A program made the translations under genes and the position numbers. Positions 8,518 to 16,625 of a stretch of DNA of 64,000 bases are shown here, one piece after another. Source of the stretch: Pedobacter riviphilus (GTDB lineage: Bacteria; Bacteroidota; Bacteroidia; Sphingobacteriales; Sphingobacteriaceae); contig NZ_CP061171.1 of the NCBI RefSeq assembly GCF_014692875.1, forward strand, positions 3,844,001-3,908,000. The letters are read 5' to 3'. Every line of letters starts with the position of its first letter. Positions within the stretch are counted from its first letter, which is position 1. The notes under the pieces were generated by a model. That model was not told the DNA's origin, did no database searches, and saw nothing but the letters and a program-made list of their open reading frames with translations.

Positions 8518-9603
8518 ATGCAAGTTGAAAGGCAAAATTTATATACTAAGATTATTGAACTGCTTAACCAAGCGAGGCAAAATGTAGCACAAACCATTAA
8601 TAATACAATGGCTACCACTTACTTCGAAATTGGCAGAATGATTGTTGAAGAAGAGCAGCAAGGAAAAGAAAAAGCAGAATATGGTAAACGAGTTTTAAAA
8701 GAACTCTCGGGAAAACTGGTTGTAAAGTTTGGCAAAGGCTTTTCTGAAACAAATTTGAGGCAAATACGCAATTTTTATTTACTCTATTCAATTCAGCAGA
8801 CAGTGTCTGCTGAATTGGGAAAAGATCAGACAGCCCCCGACGAATTCAAAAATGAAGAAATTGCCGATACAGTATCTCGTAAATCTATAAATCAGCAGAC
8901 ACTGTCTGCGCAATTCAAACTTACATGGTCTCATTACCTTAAGTTAATGAGAATAACCGATGTAAACGAACGTAATTTCTACGAAGTAGAGGCAATCAAA
9001 AACAATTGGAGTCTACGGGAGCTACAACGTCAATATGATTCAGCACTATATGCACGTTTAGCGCTAAGTAAAAATAAAGAAGAGGTAATATCACTTGGGC
9101 AAAAGGGACAGGTTATCGAAAAAAGTAAGGACTTAATAAAAGACCCTTATGTATTAGAGTTTTTAGGCTTGCCCGAAAAAAGTTTTTATTCAGAAAATGA
9201 CTTAGAGCAAAGGTTAATAGATAAACTTGAACATTTTTTATTAGAATTAGGCCATGGCTTTACCTTTGTAGCACGTCAAAAAAGAATAACTTTCGAAGAA
9301 AAACATTTCAAAATAGATTTAGTTTTCTATAACCGTATCTTAAAGTGTTTCGTACTTATCGATTTAAAAATCGGAGAATTAAAACATCAAGATATAGGCC
9401 AGATGCAGATGTATGTGAACTATTTCGATAGAGAAGTAAAACTTGAGGATGAAAACAAAACCATCGGTATTATCCTTTGTCAAGATAAAAGTGAATCCGT
9501 AGTAAGATATACACTTCCAGAAAACAACGAACAAATTTTCGCAAGTAAGTATTTAACGGTTTTACCTAGTGAAAAGGATTTCATTAAAATCATTGAGAAT
9601 TAA
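8518..9603 (+). CDS. PDDEXK nuclease domain protein (DUF1016/YhcG type)
   Basis: The protein has an N-terminal DUF1016 helical domain (about residues 5-165) and a C-terminal PD-(D/E)XK domain (about 215-350), with the active-site strands visible as FKIDLVFYN and FVLIDLKIG. Family members are linked to DNA processing and defence or mobile elements, but the biological role is unsettled. The start is taken as ATG 8518 rather than GTG 8509, because MQVERQNLYTKI aligns with usual starts. The linker (about residues 90-145) carries three palindromic DNA motifs encoding T(V/L)S, an expansion seen at this point in the family. It is not next to restriction genes here. Confidence 0.82.
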   Translation: MQVERQNLYTKIIELLNQARQNVAQTINNTMATTYFEIGRMIVEEEQQGKEKAEYGKRVLKELSGKLVVKFGKGFSETNLRQIRNFYLLYSIQQTVSAELGKDQTAPDEFKNEEIADTVSRKSINQQTLSAQFKLTWSHYLKLMRITDVNERNFYEVEAIKNNWSLRELQRQYDSALYARLALSKNKEEVISLGQKGQVIEKSKDLIKDPYVLEFLGLPEKSFYSENDLEQRLIDKLEHFLLELGHGFTFVARQKRITFEEKHFKIDLVFYNRILKCFVLIDLKIGELKHQDIGQMQMYVNYFDREVKLEDENKTIGIILCQDKSESVVRYTLPENNEQIFASKYLTVLPSEKDFIKIIEN

Positions 9604-9608
9604 TTCAA

Positions 9609-10031
9609 ATGAAAATATACCAGCAAGCTTTAGCTCTTAGAGAACGAAGAAGAGGTTTTCATATCATTACCGACGAAATTGAAGATGCCTTACCGCAGCT
9701 TGATGAGATTAACATTGGCATTTGCCAGGTTTTTATACAGCATACTTCCGCTTCTCTTACCATCAACGAAAATGCAGATCCTACGGTTCGGGCTGATTTT
9801 GAAATGTTCTTTAATAAAACCGTAAAAGAAAACGATCCCGATTATGAGCATGACTATGAAGGATCGGATGATATGCCTGCGCACTTAAAATCGGCACTTT
9901 TGGGCAGTTCTGTAACCATTCCAATCAGAAATGGCCGATTGGCGCTTGGTACCTGGCAGGGCATTTATCTTTGCGAACATCGCAACCATGGCGGGCAAAG
10001 AAGATTAATTATTACAGCTTGGGGCGAATAA
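9609..10031 (+). CDS. YjbQ family protein (UPF0047, secondary thiamine-phosphate synthase)
   Basis: A 140-residue single-domain protein matching the YjbQ/UPF0047 family in length and motifs: FIQHTSASLTINENADP (about residues 41-57), DMPAHLKSALLG (about 87-98) and LGTWQGIYLCEHRN (about 116-129), with histidines that could bind metal. Family members show weak thiamine phosphate synthase activity that can complement thiE mutants; the physiological role is uncertain. The gene lies 5 bp after the DUF1016 gene, so the two may be co-transcribed, although no functional link is evident. Confidence 0.88.
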   Translation: MKIYQQALALRERRRGFHIITDEIEDALPQLDEINIGICQVFIQHTSASLTINENADPTVRADFEMFFNKTVKENDPDYEHDYEGSDDMPAHLKSALLGSSVTIPIRNGRLALGTWQGIYLCEHRNHGGQRRLIITAWGE

Positions 10032-10053
10032 AATTAGCTCTTCTTAAATTTCA

Positions 10054-10089
10054 AACAAAAAAAGCTCCGAATTTTAGTCGGAGCTGTAT
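10054..10089 (-). terminator. Terminator of the minus-strand hydrolase gene
   Basis: The inverted repeat AGCTCCGA (10063-10070) and TCGGAGCT (10078-10085) is followed, read on the minus strand, by seven T residues. It lies between the convergent yjbQ and hydrolase genes. Confidence 0.7.
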
Positions 10090-10114
10090 TCTTTGTCGAT
10101 AGGCGAGATTTATG

Positions 10115-11433
10115 TTATTTGGCCTTAATCCACGATGCAATATCGTTCACTAAAATGTCGGATACACTTACGGCAGCCTGATATTGGGCCATCGTACCCT
10201 TTTCTGTTTGAGAACTTAACAGGTGGTTTAAATCTGGGTAAAATTTAAGAACCACATTTTTCTTTTTACTCAAGGCAGTATTCCATAAATCAAAATCTAC
10301 TTTACCCACCTGAAAATCATTACCGCCCTGCAATACATATATTTTAGGTTTCGAAAGGCTTTTTGCTACAGCAACCTGATTGTAGGTATTTAAATCTGCC
10401 CAATATTTTGCAGGCAGTCCTAAAATTAAAGAATCAGGCTTTATGGTAGTTCCCAACTGCGAAATTCTACTTTTATCAATTTCCAAATTAGCATCTGCCA
10501 ATTGTTTTTTAAAGGCAGCTGTTGTATCGTTAGCCTGATCGAACATATACTTATTCTGATCAACAATAATATCTGTTAGTTTTCGTGCAGGTGCTGCTGC
10601 CAAAATAATCCCTTCTAAATCAGGTGTAAGCGTTGCTATTTTAGGCGCTAACATCCCGCCTAAACTATGACCGAATACATAAACGGCTTTAGGATTAGCG
10701 CCAGCAACCGTTTTTGCAAGTGCAATAGCTGCAGTTGCATCATCCAGTACCTCTTCTTTTACGGTAAACGCTTTATTAAATTCGTTTGGATAGATTAAGG
10801 TTCGTTTTACATAACGAACAGAAGCAATTCCTTTAGAGGCTAAACCACCGGCCAAATCTTTAAAAGGTTTATTCGCACCAACTGTTTCATCCATATCGGC
10901 AGGGCCAGAGCCGTGAACAAATACCACTACAGGGAAATTTTTGACATTTTTGGGGTGGTGATAATAGCTGCCAATTGTTTTCCTGCGGGGCCAATATATA
11001 CTGACTTTTCCTGGTATAAACTGGTATCAACATAAGTGGGTTTTAAATAACTGGCCGCCTTTCGGGAAGGTGCAAGGAAGATTCCAACTATTTTCTGCTG
11101 TTTATTAAAACCTAAAATAAAGTTCTGATCACCGTTGGCAAATTTACCTTCTACCGTTACCGCGAAAAACTCACCCTGGGCTTTACTTTGGATGGCATCT
11201 AACGATTCTGCCTTTCCGTACTTTGTTCCAATATCGCCCCAAAGTTTCTTTAAACTTTCTTCTGTTAATTTCGTTTTTAAAGTATCGTCAAAGAAGGCAT
11301 GGGCATCTTTAAATTTCTCTTCCTGCAACAGTTTAAAAAAGTCGTTTGCACCGTTGAAGAGCTGGATTACATTTTGAGAAAATGCAGTGGTTGTAAATAA
11401 TAAAGCAATTATGAATAAAAGGCTCTTTTTCAT
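10115..11433 (-). pseudogene. Secreted alpha/beta hydrolase with DUF3887 N-domain, frameshifted
   Basis: Two frames together make one protein. The first 168 residues have a signal peptide (ending near TAFSQ) and a DUF3887-like domain; the second frame (10115-10927) is a full alpha/beta hydrolase with the nucleophile elbow GHSLGG, the oxyanion strand FVHGSGP and a C-terminal catalytic histidine in LNHLL. The break is near 10947-10951, where the run of five T residues on the + strand would need to be six to restore the path from TTPKNVKNF into PVVVFVHGSG. Homologous proteins are single chains of about 440 residues. This is either a real -1 frameshift or a homopolymer sequencing error. Substrate unknown. 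Confidence 0.8.
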
Positions 11434-11465
11434 CCGTATGTTTTTGTTTTAATGGTAATGAGCGG

Positions 11466-11501
11466 TCATGATTTATCCATTTATGGATCTAAAAATCATG
11501 A
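11466..11501. promoter_or_regulatory. Imperfect palindrome upstream of the hydrolase gene
   Basis: TCATGATTTATCCA pairs with TGGAT...AAATCATGA across a TTTA loop, with a 4-base bulge. It lies about 35 bp before the hydrolase start and may be an operator or an mRNA hairpin. Evidence is only its symmetry. Confidence 0.35.
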
Positions 11502-11592
11502 TGCTTTCATGTACTGTGTTTGGTTGTTTACAATACCCAAAGTTAACAATATTTGGTTCTGAAAAGCCTTTAACTAAACTAGCCGTTTAGTT

Positions 11593-11970
11593 TTAACTAA
11601 TTTTAACATTTGATGCCAGTTTCTTCCATAAAGTATACGGGATAAACATAATTACCAGGGCAATAAGCGGTGGAATTAAAAGCGACATACCATCGCCAAC
11701 AAATGCCCTGGAGGCAAAGGCACCAATAAAATTAATGGCAAAACCTGCATAAGCCCATTCTTTAAGAGTAATAAATTTATTTTGTAAGACAGATGCCGCC
11801 CCAAGCAATTTTGCTATACCAACAATGGTAAGCAGATACATCGGGTAGCCAAGGTGCTTAAGTACTTCTTTTCCTGCTTCCTGCTGAGTAATTCCTCCAA
11901 TGCCATCCATAATCATCATTAACGCGAAAATAATGGTGGCAATCCAATACCATGTTTTTAACCTCTTCAT
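11593..11970 (-). CDS. DoxX family membrane protein
   Basis: A 125-residue protein with four hydrophobic helices (about residues 8-25, 44-62, 71-88 and 93-113) and the pattern of DoxX-like proteins (YWIATIIFALMMIMDGIGGI near the N-terminus, GYPMYLLTIVGIAKLLGA). DoxX-like proteins are small membrane proteins of mostly unknown function, often beside stress or VOC genes as here. Its start lies 1 bp from the stop of the upstream VOC gene, so both are probably in one operon on the minus strand. Confidence 0.8.
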   Translation of the reverse strand: MKRLKTWYWIATIIFALMMIMDGIGGITQQEAGKEVLKHLGYPMYLLTIVGIAKLLGAASVLQNKFITLKEWAYAGFAINFIGAFASRAFVGDGMSLLIPPLIALVIMFIPYTLWKKLASNVKIS

Positions 11971-11971
11971 A

Positions 11972-12384
11972 TTATCTGTTTTTATCGTAATTAATTAACC
12001 AATTATTCCCAAAGCGATCTGTTAAATCGCCAAAAAGTGCTCCCCAAAATGTTTTCTGTAGCGGGTGCGATACCTTCCCTCCTGCTGAAAGTTTATGGTA
12101 AAAAGACTGGGCCTCTTCTTCCGAGCTGCAATTCAACATCATAGAAATTGAATTGCCTTTAATTAATCCACGTTCTTCTACCATATCTGTTGCCATAATC
12201 ACCAAATCATCTTTAGCCAAAACAGCATGCATAATGCTCCGTTTCATAATATTGGGCATTTTATCAACAATAACCGATTCGCCGATGGTTTCGAGGGTCA
12301 ATTCTCCCCCAAACATTCCTGATAAAATGTCATTGCTTCACGGCAGTTTCCGTTAAAAGTGAGATATGAATTTATACTTGCCAA
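11972..12384 (-). pseudogene. VOC/glyoxalase-like protein (PhnB type), frameshifted
   Basis: The main open frame (11972-12316) begins at MFGGELTLETIGES and lacks the usual first strand. Reading upstream on the minus strand in the next frame gives SINSYLTFNGNCREAMTFYQ from a TTG at 12384, the normal N-terminus of a PhnB-like VOC protein. Adding one A beside 12316-12317 would join YQE to MFGGEL. The rest has the typical SIMMLNCSSEEEAQSFY and WGALFGDLTDRFGNNWLINY stretches. Such proteins fold as glyoxalase/bleomycin-resistance domains and often have no known substrate. As with other breaks here, a base-calling error is a good alternative to a true frameshift. Confidence 0.75.
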
Positions 12385-12390
12385 TTGAAT

Positions 12391-12816
12391 TTATTTTTTG
12401 ATGCCTACCATTAAGCGCACATCTGTTTCGTTCATATACATTTCAAGGCAATAGCCTTTTGGATCAATGTTGGATTGATCGAGCAATTTTTCGAAGGTCT
12501 TCCCAATTTGGCTAACATCTTTCATAAAATCGGGAACCAGTTCACTAATAAATGTTCCTTTCTTTATGGTAAAAGTTTCGACACTAAATTTCTCAGCTTC
12601 GCCACCTGTTATTTCTTCAACGGCAGCCTTATAAATAATCTCTCGCTTTTCATTAGGTCTGCTTATTCCAAAATACCTGCGTTGCTGATCAGGGGGAAAC
12701 AGTGCATGAAGTTTTTGGTGCGCCGCTAATACTCCTTTTGGGAAAGATTCTGCAGTAATGCACATTACCTTAATATCCTCATTTAAAATATACTCTTCCA
12801 TTGTCATTATCGGCAT
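12391..12816 (-). CDS. GyrI-like / AraC effector-binding domain protein
   Basis: A 141-residue single-domain protein. The pattern (VMCITAESFPKGVLAAHQKL, YFGISRPNEKREIIYKAAVEE, a long C-terminal helix and an acidic YCLEMYMNE strand) resembles GyrI-like small-molecule-binding domains that occur alone or after AraC DNA-binding domains. No DNA-binding domain is present, so it is probably a stand-alone ligand binder. The start may be the ATG at 12816 or the internal ATG at 12807. It sits just upstream of the VOC-DoxX pair on the same strand and faces the divergent GlxA-type regulator. Confidence 0.65.
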   Translation of the reverse strand: MPIMTMEEYILNEDIKVMCITAESFPKGVLAAHQKLHALFPPDQQRRYFGISRPNEKREIIYKAAVEEITGGEAEKFSVETFTIKKGTFISELVPDFMKDVSQIGKTFEKLLDQSNIDPKGYCLEMYMNETDVRLMVGIKK

Positions 12817-12909
12817 TACCGCTTTAAAGATTAACTGTAAACGATTAACAACACAAACATACGGGCAGAAATCAACATGCTAAATATGCAGAAACGACAA
12901 TTGCGGGGG

Positions 12910-12940
12910 TTGTTTACGACAAATAGCCTCGTTATATTTG
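12910..12940 (+). promoter_or_regulatory. Bacteroidota promoter for the GlxA-type regulator
   Basis: TTG at 12910-12912 and TATATTTG at 12933-12940 are separated by 20 bp, an excellent match to the Bacteroidota -33/-7 consensus. Only four bases separate the -7 box from the ATG at 12945, so transcription should begin at or near the start codon and the mRNA may be leaderless. Confidence 0.65.
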
Positions 12941-12944
12941 AATT

Positions 12945-13931
12945 ATGAAACATGTATCTATCTTAATTCCAGAGACTGCCGTGATTGAAGCCATTGCAGA
13001 TCCCCGCTATCTATTTACCGCTGTTAACGAATTTTTACAGGCATCGGGCAAACTCCCGCTTTTTAAAGTTGAGCTTATAGGAATGACGAAAGAGGTGAGG
13101 TTGAACAACAGCCTTTTTTCTGTGCACGCTGATAAATTGTTACATGAGGTTGAACATACCGACCTTATATTTGTACCAGCCATTAGCGGCAACATAGGTT
13201 ATGCGATGGAAGCCAACCAGGATCTACTACCATGGATTATAAAACAGCATGCTAAAGGTGCAGAAGTAGCCTCGCTCTGTATGGGTGCTTTTTTACTGGC
13301 TGCAACTGGTTTGTTAAATGGGAGGAAATGTTCTACGCATTGGTTGTTTGCCAACCAATTCAGAGAAATGTTTCCTGAAGTAGAGCTGGTAGATGGTAGT
13401 ATTATTACCGATGCTCAGGGTTTATACTCTAGCGGTGGTGCAAACTCTTACTGGAACTTACTTTTATACCTGGTTGAAAAGCATACGGATAGGGATACCG
13501 CCATTTTAGCCGCTAAATACTTCGCTATTGATATCGATCGCGAGAGTCAGCTGGCTTTTATGATGTTTCAAGGGCAAAAGGGGCACGAAGATGCAAAAAT
13601 TAAAAAAGCACAGGAATTTATTGATGGCAATTACCAAGACCGGATTACGGTAGATCAACTGGCTGATATGTTGGCATTGGGAAGAAGAAGTTTTGAACGG
13701 AGATTTAAAAGTGCGACCAAAAATACAGTAATCGAGTACATTCAAAGGGTTAAAATTGAGGCTGCCAAGCGAAGTTTCGAGTCGAGCCGAAAAAACATAA
13801 CTGAGGTAATGTTTGATGTAGGTTATACAGATACAAAATCGTTCAGGGATGTTTTCAAAAAAATAACGGGTTTAACACCCATTGAATACCGGAACAAATA
13901 CCATAAAGCCGTACCTGTTTTGCAGGTTTAA
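12945..13931 (+). CDS. GlxA family transcriptional regulator (DJ-1/PfpI + AraC HTH)
   Basis: A 328-residue regulator. Residues about 5-185 form a DJ-1/PfpI-like domain with the nucleophile-elbow position in EVASLCMGAFLLAATGLLNG, followed by CSTHW. Residues about 220-320 form an AraC-type double helix-turn-helix (ITVDQLADMLALGRRSFERRF and VMFDVGYTDTKSFRDVFKKI). This layout is typical of GlxA/FtrA/CdhR-like activators, which sense small metabolites. Its target may be the divergent GyrI/VOC/DoxX cluster, but that is inference from position. It has a strong consensus promoter next to the start codon. Confidence 0.88.
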   Translation: MKHVSILIPETAVIEAIADPRYLFTAVNEFLQASGKLPLFKVELIGMTKEVRLNNSLFSVHADKLLHEVEHTDLIFVPAISGNIGYAMEANQDLLPWIIKQHAKGAEVASLCMGAFLLAATGLLNGRKCSTHWLFANQFREMFPEVELVDGSIITDAQGLYSSGGANSYWNLLLYLVEKHTDRDTAILAAKYFAIDIDRESQLAFMMFQGQKGHEDAKIKKAQEFIDGNYQDRITVDQLADMLALGRRSFERRFKSATKNTVIEYIQRVKIEAAKRSFESSRKNITEVMFDVGYTDTKSFRDVFKKITGLTPIEYRNKYHKAVPVLQV

Positions 13932-13983
13932 ATAGATTTCCAGAAAAAAATAAAAAAAATTTAAGCTGTACACAATATATTCT

Positions 13984-14064
13984 ATTTACAGCGTTTATGT
14001 ATGTGAGAGCGTTAATTTAGATGACGGGGATACTGCCTAAGGGTGGAATCCCCGTTTCTTTTTT
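13984..14064 (+). ncRNA. Repeated RNA-like hairpin element, copy 1
   Basis: The first of four copies of a roughly 80-base element with the conserved blocks AGCGTTTATRTAT, GAGAGCGTTAATTTAGATGA, then a G-rich/C-rich hairpin and a T-rich tail. This copy pairs ACGGGGAT with ATCCCCGT, whereas the other copies pair ATGGGGAT with ATCCCCAT: a compensatory T-A to C-G change that supports a conserved RNA stem. The T-tail implies transcription on the + strand. It lies 52 bp after the GlxA-type gene and could also serve as its terminator. No known RNA family is recognised. Confidence 0.5.
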
Positions 14065-14066
14065 GT

Positions 14067-14340
14067 CTGTTATCCTGAGGGATAATTTATTGTATAAAAG
14101 TCAATACAGATGACAGGAGAGATTTTTTTCCAGTAATAGGATGCGAGGAATCGTCATTGCGAGAAGGCTTTTTCAGCCGACGAAGCAATCTTACAACGAT
14201 CGCTACTAGCGTGCGCTTTAAGATTCCCGCCTACTCGGGAATGACGATGCTTTTTATTGAAAGTCTATCAATGGTAGTAGTCGAAGGATCTTTTGAACAG
14301 ATCTCTCCGTTCCGCTCCACTTTAATCGAAAAGACGGCAA
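14067..14340. repeat. Composite intergenic repeat region
   Basis: The gap between the GlxA-type gene and the LiaF-like gene is filled by repeat fragments: TATCCTGAGGGATA near 14071, the MITE-like element at 14151-14250, and a GTAGTCGAAGGATC ... CGAAAAGACG stretch at about 14267-14335 that resembles the repeat near 16427-16557. Small open frames here are encoded by the repeats and are not considered genes. Confidence 0.5.
14151..14250 (-). repeat. MITE-like interspersed repeat (GCAATGACG / GAAGCAATCTT type)
   Basis: A palindromic-ended element beginning CGTCATTGCGAGAAGG and ending GGGAATGACGATGC, containing CGACGAAGCAATCTTACAAC. Its interior (CTAGTAGCGATCGTTGTAAGATTGC on the other strand, overlapping segments) matches the element at 24661-24749 in the opposite orientation. 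A related one lies at 37343-37462. Similar ends are widespread in bacterial genomes as non-autonomous repeats. Confidence 0.6.
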
Positions 14341-14388
14341 AGTAGCTAAATAATCTATCATGCATTTCTAGGCACATTTATTTCAAAT

Positions 14389-14422
14389 AAAAAAGGGACA
14401 TTGTTAAAAAACGTCCCTTTTT
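14389..14422. terminator. Bidirectional terminator
   Basis: AAAAAGGGAC (14390-14399) pairs with GTCCCTTTTT (14413-14422) around a 13-base loop. It follows the minus-strand gene ending at 14447 and has T-runs in both directions. Confidence 0.75.
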
Positions 14423-14446
14423 AGATATATGATAGAGTTAAGAATT

Positions 14447-14836
14447 TTAGCTTTCTTTATCAGTAAAATCAACTGGTTTCTTTTCAAAATACTGATCGAA
14501 ATTTTGTACTTTTTTAGGTTTTAAGATTACATATAAGCCTAAGCCGATCAATACCATTGGAATACTAATCCTAAACAGATCGAAATCAAATATATTTATC
14601 GCTTTAAAAGTGAATAAGCCTCCAATAATGGTTAATGCCAACCAGCCACTTCCCTGAAAGTTTTTACGGTAACCCATCCACAAACCGATACCTAACATAA
14701 TGGTGTGCCATTTCAATATCCAATGTGGAACATCTATCCCTGAGTTTCTTAACAAGAACACCGAACCGATTACTATAATTAAAACACCTAAACCAAATTG
14801 TTTATCTGCGTGATTTTTTTTGATTAAATTTTCCAT
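14447..14836 (-). CDS. LiaF-type transmembrane protein (DUF5668-like)
   Basis: A 129-residue protein with four hydrophobic segments: residues about 14-29 (FGLGVLIIVIGSVFLLRN), 40-54, 64-80 and 90-106. The FGLGVLIIVIGSVFLLRN start and the GLGLYVILKP end resemble the LiaF/LiaI transmembrane region seen in Bacteroidota, where it is often followed by a soluble LiaF C-terminal domain; this protein ends before that domain. LiaF proteins modulate cell-envelope stress sensing, but no sensor kinase is nearby, so the role is unknown. It is a stand-alone gene. Confidence 0.7.
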   Translation of the reverse strand: MENLIKKNHADKQFGLGVLIIVIGSVFLLRNSGIDVPHWILKWHTIMLGIGLWMGYRKNFQGSGWLALTIIGGLFTFKAINIFDFDLFRISIPMVLIGLGLYVILKPKKVQNFDQYFEKKPVDFTDKES

Positions 14837-15072
14837 GACCGTTTGTTTTTATGATTCAAATGTATCACGAATATCAATGCTGGCGAATGGTTTTTCCCCT
14901 AATTGTAATGTTTTATCGGTGAGTGAAATAAAACTGTCGGTAAAAAAATTAAGAGGATCTAAGAAAGGGAGGATTTATCGGTGAAACTGTTATTAGTCCG
15001 AAGTCAGTAGTCCTAAGTCGATGAATCGATGTAAACAATAAACCAATGGTTAATGAACCAGTAAACCAACTA

Positions 15073-15762
15073 TCATTCGAAAATGATAATATCTGCCCCT
15101 TCGCTCATGATTACTTTCGAAGTGATGTTAATGAATAAACCATGGGCCAATAATCCGTTAATCTGATTGAGATCAGAAGATAGTTTTGCAGGATCATCAA
15201 TGAGGCCAAAATCGGCGTCGATAATCAGGTTACCATTGTCGGTAATAAATGTTTTGTCACCTATAGACCTCAATATGCCTTTTCCACCGAGTTTATTAAT
15301 CTGATCGAATACATATTGATAGGCCAATGGTATTACTTCGACAGGAACAGTAAAAGCACCCAGCTTTTTAACTTTTTTAGAAGCATCGGTAATGATGATG
15401 GCATTTTGACTAAGTGAAGCAATTATCTTCTCTCTAAACAGTGCCCCGCCCCCGCCTTTAATCAGATCGAGTGATTCAGTAAATTCGTCGGCTCCATCGA
15501 TACTGATATCTATTTTGCTTAACCGTCCAAGATCAAGCATTTCGATGCCCAGAGATTTTGCGAGTTCTTCTGTTCGGATGGAACTTGCAGCAGCCTTTAT
15601 CTTAAGCCCTTCTTTTACACGTTTACCTAATTCTTTAATGGCAAAGGTTGTGGTAGATCCCGTACCCAAGCCTACCACATCGCCATCTTTAACAAATTTT
15701 ACTGCAGCCAAGGCAGCTGCCAATTTCTCTGCATCTTGTTGTGTTTTATCTGTAGTAGCCAT
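15073..15762 (-). CDS. rpiA: Ribose-5-phosphate isomerase A
   Basis: RpiA interconverts ribose 5-phosphate and ribulose 5-phosphate in the pentose phosphate pathway. The phosphate-binding loop VGLGTGSTTTFAIKEL (about residues 30-45), the substrate motif DGADEF (about 89-94, after ISI) and the catalytic-region KGGGGALFREKI (about 101-112) are all present, and 229 residues is the normal length. The start ATG at 15762 gives the usual short N-terminal helix. A decayed copy of its first about 55 bp lies at 16217-16272, next to the third RNA-like element, showing that this 5' region was duplicated. Confidence 0.95.
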   Translation of the reverse strand: MATTDKTQQDAEKLAAALAAVKFVKDGDVVGLGTGSTTTFAIKELGKRVKEGLKIKAAASSIRTEELAKSLGIEMLDLGRLSKIDISIDGADEFTESLDLIKGGGGALFREKIIASLSQNAIIITDASKKVKKLGAFTVPVEVIPLAYQYVFDQINKLGGKGILRSIGDKTFITDNGNLIIDADFGLIDDPAKLSSDLNQINGLLAHGLFINITSKVIMSEGADIIIFE

Positions 15763-15832
15763 AAAGTAAAAATAGGTTTAAATGATAAACATCCCAAAAA
15801 TGAAAAAAATTTCATAGCTGATGCAATAAATC

Positions 15833-15911
15833 GTTTTTATAGCGTTTATGTATATGAGAGCGTTAATTTAGATGATGGGGATTCTGCGATAGTGGAATCC
15901 CCATTTCTTTT
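15833..15911 (+). ncRNA. Repeated RNA-like hairpin element, copy 2
   Basis: Almost identical to copy 3 (16336-16416) across about 95 bases beginning at GCTGATGCAATAAATCG. It has a perfect 10-bp stem ATGGGGATTC / GAATCCCCAT with loop TGCGATAGTG and a TTTCTTTT tail. It is divergent from rpiA, whose start is about 70 bp away, so it is not the terminator of a + strand gene; an independent short transcript is the likely product. Confidence 0.5.
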
Positions 15912-16009
15912 GAATGATATTCGAATAGAATGATCACAAACGTCGTTAATGGCGATTCCGTTGTGATGCGACAAGGAGAAAATTTCTTAAAAAAACAAAG
16001 GTTTTTGTT

Positions 16010-16110
16010 TACCTATCCTGTACCTGTTCTTTACCCTTTCTTGCTACCAAGTTAACCCCAGGTTAACCCCTGGGTTACCTTTTCTTTACCTTTTGGTTAC
16101 CTAAAAGGTA
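16010..16110. repeat. Degenerate 11-bp tandem repeat (TTACC array)
   Basis: Nine ACC triplets, mostly in TTACC or TAACC, start at 16011, 16022, 16033, 16046, 16055, 16065, 16077, 16088 and 16099, an average spacing of 11 bp. The consensus unit is about TTACCTTTTCT. The array lies between RNA-like copies 2 and 3 and encodes no protein. Confidence 0.6.
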
Positions 16111-16216
16111 AAGCCAGGCACTGCTTTTGGACTTTCTTCGGTGAGTCAGGGCCGATGCTCCCCGCCAGCAGGTACCTAGGATAAGTATTATTGGCAGTAG
16201 GTTAATAACTCGTATT

Positions 16217-16272
16217 TTATTGGGTAACGACAGATCTTGCTACATCCTGTTGGGCCATATCTGTAGTGGCAT
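16217..16272 (-). pseudogene. Relic of a duplicated rpiA 5' end
   Basis: On the minus strand this reads ATGCC-ACTACAGATATGG then CCCAACAGGATG, aligning with the rpiA start (ATGGCTACTACAGATAAAAC, then ACAACAAGATG). One base is missing after the ATG and the frame ends after about 17 codons. It sits at the same distance from RNA-like copy 3 as the real rpiA start does from copy 2, so a segment covering both was duplicated in tandem. Confidence 0.6.
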
Positions 16273-16335
16273 AATTAAGAACAGGCTTATGAAAACATCC
16301 CGAAACGAAAAAAAATTACTGCTGATGCAATAAAT

Positions 16336-16416
16336 CGTTTTTATAGCGTTTATGTATATGAGAGCGTTAATTTAGATGATGGGGATTCTGCGATAGTGGA
16401 ATCCCCATTTCTTTTT
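16336..16416 (+). ncRNA. Repeated RNA-like hairpin element, copy 3
   Basis: Same sequence as copy 2 through the core and hairpin, with a TTTCTTTTT tail. The upstream 60 bp are also similar to those of copy 2, including AACATCCC about 30 bp before the core and the rpiA 5' relic, which marks it as part of a tandem duplication. Confidence 0.5.
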
Positions 16417-16426
16417 CCCATGAATT

Positions 16427-16557
16427 ATGCCATCCTGAGCGTAGTCGAAGGACCATTTCATTTAATAGACCCTGAAATAAATTCAGGGTGACGGGCTAAC
16501 TTGTAGATTTCTCCATTTCGCTGTGCTTCATCCGATAGATCGGATCGAAATGACGAT
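16427..16557. repeat. Interspersed palindromic repeats (CCTGAGCGTAGTCGAAGGACC type)
   Basis: Two adjoining units: 16427-16494, with TGAGCGTAGTCGAAGGACC and the hairpin CCTGAATTTATTTCAGG form (CCCTGAAATAAATTCAGGGTGACG), and 16505-16557, with GATTTCTCCATTTCGCTGTG and GATCGAAATGACG. Both resemble short repeats dispersed between genes in many Bacteroidota. Confidence 0.5.
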
Positions 16558-16625
16558 GCCCCACAACGACTCAACTACCCCACACTAATCAAGGCGAAAA
16601 AATTTTACGTACAATACAATAAATC

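Noticed and set aside
14157..14345. 62-residue open frame downstream of the GlxA-type gene
   Set aside because: Made entirely of interspersed repeat sequence.
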